Shown here one piece after another: positions 53,197 to 61,607 of a stretch of 64,000 nucleotides of DNA. Made by a program: the position numbers and the translations under genes. How positions within the stretch are numbered: the first letter of the stretch is position 1; every line of letters begins with the position of its first letter. The DNA comes from Leptothrix sp. (in: b-proteobacteria). Its GTDB lineage: Bacteria > Pseudomonadota > Gammaproteobacteria > Burkholderiales > Burkholderiaceae_C. Under the pieces are notes generated by a model. The model searched no databases, was not told where the DNA came from, and saw only the letters and a list, made by a program, of their open reading frames with translations. The DNA lies in the NCBI GenBank assembly GCA_013822685.1, contig PNKV01000009.1, forward strand, positions 98,752 to 162,751, read 5' to 3'.

Positions 53197-55601
53197 GCCG
53201 GCGCCCCCTGATCGAGAGGGAATAGCACTTCAAGCGAGGTGCCGCCCAGCGCGCGGCGCGTGATGGTCAGCTCACCCCCAAACTCCAGGGCGCGCTCGCG
53301 CATGCCAATGATGCCGAAAGTCTTCTTGAGCGGGCTGGGAACAGGATTGAAGCCGATGCCATTGTCGCAGGTCTGCAGCAGCAAGTCCGTGGCCTTGAGG
53401 CTGATAGTGACCTGCACGTGGCTTGCCCGTGCATGGCGTGCCACGTTGTTGAGGGCCTCCTGCAGGATGCGGAAGATGGCGGTGGCGCGTTGATCGTCCA
53501 GCTCGATCGACTCGTGCTCGCAAATGAGCGATCCCTGGATGCCGGTGCGCCGCTGAAAAACCGCCAGCGCCCAATCGGCCGCGGCGACCAGGCCCAGGTC
53601 AAGGCAGGCGGGGCGCAGGGCGGTCGAGACATCGCGCACCACTTCAATGGTTTCATCGATGGTCTCGGTCATGCGCTGCACGCGCTCCATCAGCTCGGGT
53701 TGGCCCTTGCCGCAATGAGAGCCCAGCAACACGGTTTCCATGCGCAGGGCGGTGAGGTGCTGGCCCAGGTGGTCGTGGATCTCGCGTGCGATGCGCGTGC
53801 GTTCTTCTTCGCGCAGCTTGTCATTGTGGGCGGCCAGGTCGCGCAGGGCCTGGCGCGAGGAGAGCAGTTCCTGCTGGCTTGCGTGCCAATCACTGATGTC
53901 CTGCACGGTGCCCACCACTTCGACCACGTCGCCACAAGCATCTCGGATCATCTCAGCTTGCTCTCGAACCCAGCGCACCACGCCCGCGGAGATGATGCGG
54001 TGCCGGATGTCGTAGCGCGCGCCCAGCAAAGCCTGGCGCCATGCCTGGTCGACGTCGTCGCGGTCCTGTGGGTGGATGCGGCTCAGGAAGAAGGGGTAGT
54101 CGATCAAGGTGCCCAATGGCACGCAGAAAATGCGGTGGGTTTCAGCACTCCATTCGATGTGGTGGTCACCCAAGTCGTAACGCCAGCTGCCCACCTGGGC
54201 CACCGCTTGCGCACGGGCCAGGTTGGCTTCGCTGTTCACCACCTTGGCCTCGGCGGCCACGCGCTCACCAATGTCGCGCACGGTGGCGATGTACTCGCGG
54301 GGCTGGTCTGCCGTGGCCTTCTCAATGCGCTGGCAACTGGCTTCCGCCCAGGTGATCTGGCCGTCGGGGCGCTGTAGCCTCAGTCGCGCCAGAAAGGCGC
54401 GCTCGCCCGCTTCAGCAGCGGCAAAGGCCTGGCGTGCCAGCGACTGATCTTCCAGCACGCAGAAGTCGAAGGCGCTGGCGCCCAGCACGGCGTCTGGTGG
54501 CACCCCGATCAGCGTCAGGCACGCCGGTGAAACGTAGTTCACCACCGCGTCGGAGGACAGGCGCAGGATCATGTCGGACGAATTCTCGGCCAGCATCCGG
54601 TAGCGCTCTTCGCTTTCCCGCAGGCTCTTGGCTGTGGCGTGCCGGGCGCTGATGTCCTGCGCATTGATGACCAGGTACCGGACCTGGCCTTCATTGTCCT
54701 TGACGGCGGTGATGTCCAGGAACACCGGGAACGGCCTGCCATCTTTGTGCAGGTGCCAGGTTTCCCAGAGGTCGTGCCCTTCGCGGTGTGCCCGGTGGAT
54801 GTGCTCGTCCAGTTCCTGCCTGACTTGGGGGTCAAAGACGTCGGCCAGCGGGCGACCAGTCAAGTCGGCCACGCTGAAGCCATGCATCCGGGCAAAGGCC
54901 AGGTTCATCTGCTCCAGCGTCTGGCCATCGGCGCTGGCCACCACCACGCCCCATTTGGCGTTGTCAAAAACGTCCTGCCAACGGTTGAGGGTGGCCAGCA
55001 GGTGCTTGCGTTCAGTCGTGTCAGTGAACATCACCACGGCGCCGGTGATCTGCCCGTCCTCCCACATCGGCGCGGCCACGACGTCCACATGCACGGGGTG
55101 TCCATCCTTGTGCCAGAACACCTCGTCGATCGAATGGCGGGTGAGGCCATCGCGCAGCACCTCGAAGGACGGGCAATCGTTGCTGGGATAGGGCGAACCG
55201 TCCAGGCGTTTGCTGTGGACCAGTTCATGCATCACCTGTCCCCTTGCTTCTTCCCAGGAGTGCCCCAGCAGCTTTTCGGCCGCGGGGTTCCAAAGCGTGA
55301 TGCCGCCTTTGACGTCCAAGGCGCAGATGCCGTCGCCCGCGTACTTGATGACCAGCGACCACCGTGTGGACGAGCGCAGCAAGTCATCCCGAACCTGGTG
55401 TATTCGTTGAGACATGAGGGGCGCCAACCTGCCGACCAGCGCCATGCCGGCGCCAATCAACACGAACTGGGCCACGCTGACCGTCAGCAGCACCCCAGCG
55501 TCGGTTTGGTGACGCCATGCCCATGCGGCCAGCGCTCCTGTCGTCAGAACGAGCAGGATTCCGGCAACTTGCACCCATTTTTTTACTGCCAATGACATCA
55601 T
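53193..55601 (-). CDS. Multi-PAS sensor histidine kinase (HisKA_3/NarX class)
   Basis: 802 aa from ATG 55601 (or 55598). Two N-terminal membrane helices (~8-30 and ~36-60) with almost no periplasmic loop, then four PAS/PAC domains (e.g. YAGDGICALDVKGGITLWNP, LAENSSDMILRLSSDAVVNY), a HisKA_3 dimerisation helix with the phospho-His in RIAREIHDHLGQHLTALRME, and an HATPase domain (ILQEALNNVARHARASHVQV, CDNGIGF). The input is probably cytoplasmic or membrane redox/ligand sensing. Confidence 0.93.
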   Translation of the reverse strand: MMSLAVKKWVQVAGILLVLTTGALAAWAWRHQTDAGVLLTVSVAQFVLIGAGMALVGRLAPLMSQRIHQVRDDLLRSSTRWSLVIKYAGDGICALDVKGGITLWNPAAEKLLGHSWEEARGQVMHELVHSKRLDGSPYPSNDCPSFEVLRDGLTRHSIDEVFWHKDGHPVHVDVVAAPMWEDGQITGAVVMFTDTTERKHLLATLNRWQDVFDNAKWGVVVASADGQTLEQMNLAFARMHGFSVADLTGRPLADVFDPQVRQELDEHIHRAHREGHDLWETWHLHKDGRPFPVFLDITAVKDNEGQVRYLVINAQDISARHATAKSLRESEERYRMLAENSSDMILRLSSDAVVNYVSPACLTLIGVPPDAVLGASAFDFCVLEDQSLARQAFAAAEAGERAFLARLRLQRPDGQITWAEASCQRIEKATADQPREYIATVRDIGERVAAEAKVVNSEANLARAQAVAQVGSWRYDLGDHHIEWSAETHRIFCVPLGTLIDYPFFLSRIHPQDRDDVDQAWRQALLGARYDIRHRIISAGVVRWVREQAEMIRDACGDVVEVVGTVQDISDWHASQQELLSSRQALRDLAAHNDKLREEERTRIAREIHDHLGQHLTALRMETVLLGSHCGKGQPELMERVQRMTETIDETIEVVRDVSTALRPACLDLGLVAAADWALAVFQRRTGIQGSLICEHESIELDDQRATAIFRILQEALNNVARHARASHVQVTISLKATDLLLQTCDNGIGFNPVPSPLKKTFGIIGMRERALEFGGELTITRRALGGTSLEVLFPLDQGAPA

Positions 55602-55932
55602 GCAAGCGAAGCTGGTCCTGATGGTCGGATGCCTGAGCGGGTATCCATGGATGATTTTCAATGGCGGGCCGCCCTTGGGGCAGCTTGAATGTTCTCCGCC
55701 TTTGACTTGCGTCAAAAATGTCCATGGCCATCGGCGGCCCGTGGATGTTGCAGCGATTCAGGCTGGTCAACCATCAGCACATGGCGCCTTGGTGTGTCAG
55801 GAAATCCTGAGTGGCAAGCAGAAAAATGGATGGTTTCGGGCCGATATTCCGATGTTTGCCTCCGGCGACCTGAGGCCCAATCGAGCGACGAGTGGTCTTC
55901 ACTCTCTTGCCTTATTTTGATAGGTTGTCTCC
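55602..55932. other. 331-bp divergent intergenic region; no gene seen
   Basis: It lies between the kinase gene (minus) and the HDOD gene (plus). The open frames crossing it lack family matches and ribosome-binding sites. The only clear element is the FNR-like dyad at 55702-55715. GC is lower than in flanking genes near 55890-55930, where a plus-strand promoter would be expected. Confidence 0.6.
55702..55715. promoter_or_regulatory. FNR/CRP-family-like dyad TTGAC-TTGC-GTCAA
   Basis: Perfect 5-bp arms with a 4-bp centre. The layout matches FNR/ANR boxes (TTGATnnnnATCAA) with C/G at the inner position, a variant I know from betaproteobacterial anaerobic promoters. It is 101 bp before the kinase ATG. 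I could not place well-spaced -10 boxes on either strand. Confidence 0.4.
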
Positions 55933-57561
55933 ATGCCGGTCGACATCACTTCTGCGCCAGTCTCGGGGGAAAACCCCGCCGTCACCCTGGACTACCTGCT
56001 GCGGCGCATGCGCCACAAAAGCGACTTCCCGACTTTGTCGGCGTCGGTGTCGCGCATCCAGTCCCTGTCCGAATCCGAGAACGAAAGCCTGGGCGGCCTG
56101 TGCGACGAGATCCTCAAAGACGTTGCGCTCACCCAGAAGCTGCTGCGCCTGATCAACACGCCGCACTACCGGCGTGGCGGTGGCGATGCCATCAGCACCG
56201 TCTCGCGCGCGGTGTCGTTGATCGGCCTGGCGGGCGTGCGCAACCTGGCGCTGTCCCTGATGCTGGTCGAGCACATGGAGGACAAGAAGCACGCGCAGCA
56301 GCTCAAGGAAGAGTTCTTGCGCACCGTGATGGCGGGCACCCTGGCCAGCGAGTTGTGCACCAGCCCTCGCGAGGCCGAAGACGCGTTCATCGGCTCACTG
56401 TTTCGCAACCTGGGCCGCTTGCTGGCCGAGTTCTACCTGCCCGACGAGGCGGTGGAAGTGCGGGAGTTGGCCCGCCCTGCGCCCGATGGCACGCCCGCCG
56501 GGATGACCGAGGCGGCGGCCTCTGCCCAGGTACTGGGCATGCCCTTTGAGGACCTGGGTCAAGCCGTGGGCCAGACCTGGGCCTTGCCTGACCGCCTGCT
56601 GAACACGATGAAGGCCCCCACGGGCACCGTGCCCAACCGGTCGATGCTGGGCAAGCCCGAGCACCAGCCCTGGTTGGCCACGCTGGCCAACGCGGCAGCC
56701 GACGCCATGCTGTTCTCGCCGCCCGAAGAGCTGGGCAAGCGCCTGGCCGTGCTCAACCAGAAATACACCGCCTCTCTGGAGCTCAAGCCCGACGCCGTGC
56801 AAGAGGCCGCGGCGCGCGCCCGCAAGCGCCTGACCGAGCTGACCAAGGCCCTCAAGCTGGATTTGCCCAAGAACGCCCAGGCCGAACGCCTGCTGGACCA
56901 TTTCTATGTGGACGCGCCCAACGCCGGCCAAACCGAAGGCCCCGGCCCCGAGGCCTTGGGCCTGGCCCACACCGACGCTGAAGGTGAACTGGACCACGAC
57001 CAGGTGGTCGTCGCCAAAAACTCGGCTGATGTGCTCACCAGCGGCATCCAGGACATCACCAACACCATGGTCGAGTCCTTCAAGCTGAACGACATCCTGC
57101 GCATGATCCTGGAGACCATCTACCGCGCGCTCGACTGCCGCCGTGTGATCTTCTGCATGCGCGATGCCAAGACCATGCAGCTGATCGGCCGCATTGGCCT
57201 GGGCCATGGTGCCGAAGGCATGAAAGCCGCTTTCCAGATCCCTTTGAAGCTGGCCCCGGGCGCACAGGCCGACCTGTTCACCGCCGTCGCCCTCAAGGGC
57301 GCCGACACGCTCATCTCGGACGCCAGCGCCGAGCCCATCCTGAGCCGCCTGCCGGTGTGGTTCCGCGACCGCGTCCAGGCCCCCACCTTCTTGTTGTTGC
57401 CGATGGCCATGAAGCACCAGGGCAAGGACATGGTGCTGGGCCTGATCTACGCCGACAAGGCCCAGGCCGGCAGCTTGCAGATCAGCGAGAAAGACCTGTC
57501 GTTGTTGCGCACCCTGCGCAACCAGGCCGTGATGGCCTTCAAGCAAACGACCGGGGGATAA
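55933..57561 (+). CDS. HDOD-GAF signalling protein
   Basis: 542 aa. An N-terminal HDOD domain (~20-230: ILKDVALTQKLLRLINTPHY, TVSRAVSLIGLAGVRNLALS, AFIGSLFRNLGRLLAEFYLP) is a degenerate HD fold lacking phosphodiesterase metal ligands. A linker follows, then a GAF domain (~365-540: NDILRMILETIYRALDCRRV, LISDASAEPILSRLPVWFRD). Such proteins act in motility and stress signalling. Its stop codon overlaps a GATAAT hexamer that may be the trmL -10 box. Confidence 0.9.
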   Translation: MPVDITSAPVSGENPAVTLDYLLRRMRHKSDFPTLSASVSRIQSLSESENESLGGLCDEILKDVALTQKLLRLINTPHYRRGGGDAISTVSRAVSLIGLAGVRNLALSLMLVEHMEDKKHAQQLKEEFLRTVMAGTLASELCTSPREAEDAFIGSLFRNLGRLLAEFYLPDEAVEVRELARPAPDGTPAGMTEAAASAQVLGMPFEDLGQAVGQTWALPDRLLNTMKAPTGTVPNRSMLGKPEHQPWLATLANAAADAMLFSPPEELGKRLAVLNQKYTASLELKPDAVQEAAARARKRLTELTKALKLDLPKNAQAERLLDHFYVDAPNAGQTEGPGPEALGLAHTDAEGELDHDQVVVAKNSADVLTSGIQDITNTMVESFKLNDILRMILETIYRALDCRRVIFCMRDAKTMQLIGRIGLGHGAEGMKAAFQIPLKLAPGAQADLFTAVALKGADTLISDASAEPILSRLPVWFRDRVQAPTFLLLPMAMKHQGKDMVLGLIYADKAQAGSLQISEKDLSLLRTLRNQAVMAFKQTTGG

Positions 57562-57571
57562 TCGCGGGCAT

Positions 57572-58042
57572 ATGTTCCGCATCGTCCTCGTCGAACCTGA
57601 AATCCCGCCCAACACCGGCAACGTGATCCGCCTGGCGGCCAACACTGGCTGCGAGCTGCACCTCATCGAACCGCTGGGTTTCTCGATGGACGACAAGCTG
57701 CTGCGCCGCGCGGGCCTGGATTACCACGAGCACGCGCCGGTGCGCCGACATGCCAATTGGCAGGCCTTCATCAATGTCGTGCAGCCTGATCGGTCGCGCA
57801 TGTTCGCCTTCACCACACGCGGCAGCCGCCTGTTGGGCGACCTGCAATGGCAGCCTGGCGACTGGCTGGTGTTTGGTTGCGAGACGCGTGGCCTGGACCC
57901 GGCGCTGCGCGAGCAGTTCCCCACCAATCAGCGTGTGCGGCTGCCCATGTTGCCCGAGCAGCGCAGCCTGAACCTCAGCAACGCCGTCGCCGTGGCCGTG
58001 TTCGAGGCCTGGCGCCAGAACGGTTATTCGAACGGGGTTTGA
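57572..58042 (+). CDS. trmL: tRNA (cytidine(34)-2'-O)-methyltransferase TrmL
   Basis: 156 aa SPOUT enzyme that methylates the wobble base of tRNA-Leu isoacceptors using SAM. Knot-region motifs are [34 protein letters not shown] and [20 protein letters not shown]. The 3' end overlaps the 3' end of gpsA by 19 bp (convergent). Only 10 nt separate it from the HDOD gene. Confidence 0.96.
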   Translation: MFRIVLVEPEIPPNTGNVIRLAANTGCELHLIEPLGFSMDDKLLRRAGLDYHEHAPVRRHANWQAFINVVQPDRSRMFAFTTRGSRLLGDLQWQPGDWLVFGCETRGLDPALREQFPTNQRVRLPMLPEQRSLNLSNAVAVAVFEAWRQNGYSNGV

Positions 58043-59052
58043 ATGCGGGCGCCGTCGGTCTCGGCCTTGGCGCCGCGGCTCATCAGCGCACCCACGGCCT
58101 TGGCTGGCGTGATGCGGCCTTCCAGCACGGCCACCACGGCTTCGGTGATGGGCATGGCCACGCCCAGGGCCTTGGCCCGTTGCAGCACCGTGGCGGCGCT
58201 GTAGACGCCCTCGGCCACGTGTCCTAGCTCGGTCAGTATCTGCGCCAGCGGCAGCCCTTCTGCCAGCTTGAGCCCCACCGTGCGGTTGCGTGACAGGTTG
58301 CCTGTGGCCGTCAGCACCAGATCGCCCAACCCTGACAGGCCCATGAAGGTGTCAGTTTGCGCGCCCAGGGCCACGCCCAGACGGGTCATCTCGGCCAGGC
58401 CTCGGGTGATCAGCGCGGCGCGGGCATTCAGGCCCAGTTGCATGCCATCGACGATGCCCGTGGCGATGGCGAGCACGTTCTTCACCGCGCCGCCCACTTC
58501 CACGCCAATCGGGTCGTTGGAGGTGTACACGCGCAAGCTGTCGCTGTGGAAAGCCGCCACCGCCTGGTCGCCCAGGGTGGTGTCGAAACTGGCCGCCACC
58601 AGCGCCGTGGGCTGATTGGCGGCGACTTCGTTGGCGAAGCTGGGGCCCGACAAGATACCGCAGCGCGCATGCGGGCGCAAGGCCAGGGCGATCTCGTGGC
58701 CCAGCCGGCCGGTGCCTTTTTCAAAGCCCTTGCACAGCCACAGCGCGGCCACGTCTTCAGGCAGGGACCGCAGCATGCCGTCCAGCGCCGCCATGGGCGT
58801 GCCGATGATGACCAGGCCGCCTTGGGCGCCTTGCGCACGCGAATGCGCCACGGCCTCGCTCAGGTCGTGGGTGATGCGCAGGGCGTCGGGGAAGGGCGAA
58901 TTGGGCAGGTAGCGGGCATTGCGCCGCGCGGCCTGCATGTCGCGCGCCTGGGACTCGTCGCGAGCCCAGAGCAGCACGTGGGGGTTGTGGCGGGCGGCGC
59001 TGACGGCCAGCGCCGTGCCCCAAGCCCCCGCGCCCAGAACCGTGAGGTTCAT
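58024..59052 (-). CDS. gpsA: Glycerol-3-phosphate dehydrogenase [NAD(P)+]
   Basis: 342 aa. It makes sn-glycerol-3-phosphate from DHAP for phospholipid synthesis. Rossmann motif [11 protein letters not shown], followed by [13 protein letters not shown], the catalytic Lys in [14 protein letters not shown], and [20 protein letters not shown]. It lies 16 nt after secB, the usual secB-gpsA arrangement in this order. Confidence 0.97.
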   Translation of the reverse strand: MNLTVLGAGAWGTALAVSAARHNPHVLLWARDESQARDMQAARRNARYLPNSPFPDALRITHDLSEAVAHSRAQGAQGGLVIIGTPMAALDGMLRSLPEDVAALWLCKGFEKGTGRLGHEIALALRPHARCGILSGPSFANEVAANQPTALVAASFDTTLGDQAVAAFHSDSLRVYTSNDPIGVEVGGAVKNVLAIATGIVDGMQLGLNARAALITRGLAEMTRLGVALGAQTDTFMGLSGLGDLVLTATGNLSRNRTVGLKLAEGLPLAQILTELGHVAEGVYSAATVLQRAKALGVAMPITEAVVAVLEGRITPAKAVGALMSRGAKAETDGARIQTPFE

Positions 59053-59068
59053 GCGGGGAAAGCCGAGA

Positions 59069-59536
59069 TCAGGAGTTCAGGGCCTGGCCAGCGCCGGCTT
59101 GCGCTTGCTGCAACTGGGCTTCGTACATGGCCTGGAAGTTGACTTCGGTCAGGTGCACGGGCGGGAAGCCGGTGCGGTTGATGATGTCGGCCACGGTGGC
59201 GCGCAGGTAGGGGTACACGATCTGCGGGCAGGCGATGGCCACGATGGGCTGCATCTGCTCTTGGGGCACGTTGCGGATCTCGAACAGGCCGGCTTGCTTG
59301 GCTTCGACCAGGAACAGCACCTTGTCGTTGACCTTGGTGGTCACGGTGGCGGTGACGGTGATTTCGAACAGGCCGTCCTTGACTTCTTCGGCGTTCAGGT
59401 TGAGCTGAACGTCCACTTGCGGCTGGCCTTGCTCCAGCAGGATGGCGGGCGCGTTGGGCTGCTCCAGCGACAGGTCTTTCAGGTAGATGCGCTGGATGTT
59501 GAAAGAGGGTTGGCCGTTGTTGGCTTGGTCGGTCAT
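59069..59536 (-). CDS. secB: Protein-export chaperone SecB
   Basis: 155 aa homotetramer subunit that keeps preproteins unfolded and delivers them to SecA. Conserved: [37 protein letters not shown] and [19 protein letters not shown], with the [13 protein letters not shown] ending. The glutaredoxin gene that often precedes secB in Burkholderiales is not here; an unrelated glycoside hydrolase is upstream. Confidence 0.97.
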   Translation of the reverse strand: MTDQANNGQPSFNIQRIYLKDLSLEQPNAPAILLEQGQPQVDVQLNLNAEEVKDGLFEITVTATVTTKVNDKVLFLVEAKQAGLFEIRNVPQEQMQPIVAIACPQIVYPYLRATVADIINRTGFPPVHLTEVNFQAMYEAQLQQAQAGAGQALNS

Positions 59537-59655
59537 GGTGAATCCTTGAAATGAAGATGACGGGCAGCCATTTTTGGCAGGCTGCGCCCGAGAAATGGGT
59601 ATCGGGCTGGATTATGGACCAGCCGGATGACGGTTCCTCTGGCCCATTTGTGGCC

Positions 59656-60837
59656 TTACACCCTGTTCAAAGCCTTCTGCGCCATCAAGTAAGCCGCCGC
59701 ATTCCAACTCTGCCCCGCCATGCCCATGGGTTTGAGCGTCTGCCCGTGGAACCACTCGGTGAAGCGCCAGTCGTCCAGGCTGTTGACATGCGCCAGCTTG
59801 GCCAGCTCCTGCTCGGCCAGGGCCTTCTTGCCGAGCTTGGCCAGGGCAAGGGCCCAGAAACCGCCGATGAAGGGCCAGATGCCGCCATTGTGATACTGGT
59901 GAGGGTGGTTCTGCTGGTGGCGCCCCATGTAGGCGCGCCAGAGCTCATGGTCGACGTCAATGGGTGTGGTCACGGCGCGCACGGGGTAGGGGTTGGCCAC
60001 CTCCGCCGTCTCCAGCGTCTTCATGACTTCTTTCGCCATGGAATCGTTGGCCAGGCCATACAGCAGGGCCAGCACATTGCCGAACACATCGCCCTCGTCG
60101 CCCACGAATGACAAGTTGACGAAGCTCAGGTACAGGCCGGGGTTGCGCTGGCCGCGCCGCGCATAGTGGCTCAGCAGGCGGCCGCGCCGGTACTCGGGCA
60201 GGTCGCGCTTGAAGGGGTGGAACAGGTGGTTGAAGTGGTAGTGCGTTTCTTCCAGGCAGGGCAGCTCGAACAGCAGCTTGACGCGGTACCACAGCGCATT
60301 GGTGTACAGCACGAAGCCCGAGCGCGGCATGATGTCGGCCCAGTCGCTGGCCTCGTTTTGCTGCAGCAAAAAGAACTTCTGGTGCTCTTGCGCCATCAGC
60401 CAGTTGATGGCCAGCTCGACCTGCGGCTGCCAGCGCTCGGCCATGCCGGGCACCCGGCCGTGGCGTCGCACGTGGTCCACGGCGATCAGCCACCAAAGCG
60501 TGGCATCGATGCAGCCCAGGTACCAGAAGTCGGCATCCTGCCCTTCAGGGTCCACATACTTGGGGATCTGGCCATTGCGGGCTTGCAGATCAGCCAGGGA
60601 GTCGAGGCTGTCCACGGCACCTTGCTCCAGCGCGGCGTCGCCACTGCCGGCCATGGCCAGCACGCAGATGGCGGCATCGCGGCCAAACACGCGGGTGTAG
60701 CTGCGAGCTTCGGCGGCCTCGGTGCGGCTGGCCGCGAGGATGCCCCGGGGCGTCAAATTGCGGCGCAACAGTTCGAGGGATTCGGTGGTGCAAAGCTGCA
60801 CCAGCGACTCTTCAACGAGGGCGGCGTGGTTGTTCAT
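59656..60837 (-). CDS. (alpha/alpha)6-barrel glycoside hydrolase, amylo-alpha-1,6-glucosidase/invertase-like
   Basis: 393 aa from ATG 60837 (GGAG 6 nt upstream; in-frame ATGs at 60849 and 60867 are less supported). Features are VFGRDAAICVLAMAGSGD, GQIPKYVDPEGQDADFWYLG, NEASDWADIMPRSGFVLYTN and HQYHNGGIWPFIGGFWALAL, the pattern of GH100/GH133-like hydrolases. There is no signal peptide, so it acts on a cytoplasmic alpha-glucan or disaccharide. The neighbourhood with TreS-maltokinase favours glycogen/trehalose metabolism over sucrose cleavage. Confidence 0.82.
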   Translation of the reverse strand: MNNHAALVEESLVQLCTTESLELLRRNLTPRGILAASRTEAAEARSYTRVFGRDAAICVLAMAGSGDAALEQGAVDSLDSLADLQARNGQIPKYVDPEGQDADFWYLGCIDATLWWLIAVDHVRRHGRVPGMAERWQPQVELAINWLMAQEHQKFFLLQQNEASDWADIMPRSGFVLYTNALWYRVKLLFELPCLEETHYHFNHLFHPFKRDLPEYRRGRLLSHYARRGQRNPGLYLSFVNLSFVGDEGDVFGNVLALLYGLANDSMAKEVMKTLETAEVANPYPVRAVTTPIDVDHELWRAYMGRHQQNHPHQYHNGGIWPFIGGFWALALAKLGKKALAEQELAKLAHVNSLDDWRFTEWFHGQTLKPMGMAGQSWNAAAYLMAQKALNRV

Positions 60838-60911
60838 GGCGGTCTCCATCGCAACATCTGACGGCATGTTGACACCAATCGCGCCAGGCCGTTCTCCGAA
60901 ACACCCGGGGA

Positions 60912-61595
60912 TCAGGGGATCTTGTCACGCTTGCCGGTGGGCCACCATTCTTCCAGGCGCGCCGCGGCCCATTCCCGGCCCCCCAGGCCAAAAGCCAGGG
61001 CGATGGCCAGGACGATGCCCCCCAGCACGATGAGGAAGGCATCGCGGATGATGGTGCCGCCCACCTCCATCTGGTCCAGCGCGATCATCACCACAAAGGC
61101 CATGATGGCGTATCGGGCCAGGCGGGACAGCGAATCGCCATCCCGGATGCCGGCGTTCTCGCAATAGGTGTAGACGGCATTGGCCACAAAGCGCGCAAAG
61201 TAAGCGCCAAAGGCCAGGATCAGCAGGGCCACGATCACCTTGGGCACGAACCACATCACGCGGCCCAGCAATTCGGTCACATGGGTCAGGCCCAGGCCAT
61301 TGAAGGCCACCACCAACGCGATCAGGATCACCAGCCAATAGGCCAGGATGCCAAACAGGTCGACTGTGTCGATCAGGGTGCCGCCTTTTTTCAGGAAGCT
61401 GTCCATGCCCGATCGTTTGGTGAGGATGTGGAAATTGATGGCCCGCAGGCCGCGCTGGATGGCAAAGCGCGCGGCCTTGGCCAGCAAGATGCCCAGAAGC
61501 ATGACCACGATGGCCACGCCCAGCCGGGGCAAAAAGGCCCCCAGTTCGAACAGGAAGGCCCGGACCGGTTCCAGGTACACGTCAACTCTTTCCAT
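60912..61595 (-). CDS. Small-conductance mechanosensitive channel family protein (TM-helix repeat type)
   Basis: 227 aa with about five predicted membrane helices (e.g. ~22-42 LPRLGVAIVVMLLGILLAKA, ~80-100 ILAYWLVILIALVVAFNGLG, ~110-135, ~165-185, ~190-210). It resembles the PF05552 TM-helix repeat proteins grouped with MscS, and lacks the cytoplasmic MscS beta domain and C-terminal cage. It lies between two carbohydrate genes, 12 nt after the TreS-maltokinase stop in the transcript, suggesting osmotic adjustment alongside trehalose synthesis. Confidence 0.85.
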   Translation of the reverse strand: MERVDVYLEPVRAFLFELGAFLPRLGVAIVVMLLGILLAKAARFAIQRGLRAINFHILTKRSGMDSFLKKGGTLIDTVDLFGILAYWLVILIALVVAFNGLGLTHVTELLGRVMWFVPKVIVALLILAFGAYFARFVANAVYTYCENAGIRDGDSLSRLARYAIMAFVVMIALDQMEVGGTIIRDAFLIVLGGIVLAIALAFGLGGREWAAARLEEWWPTGKRDKIP

Positions 61596-61607
61596 GGATT
61601 TGTTCTC

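Noticed and set aside
53418..54377. Plus-strand open frame opposite the sensor kinase
   Set aside because: It lies wholly within the kinase gene, has no ribosome-binding site and gives a low-complexity translation.
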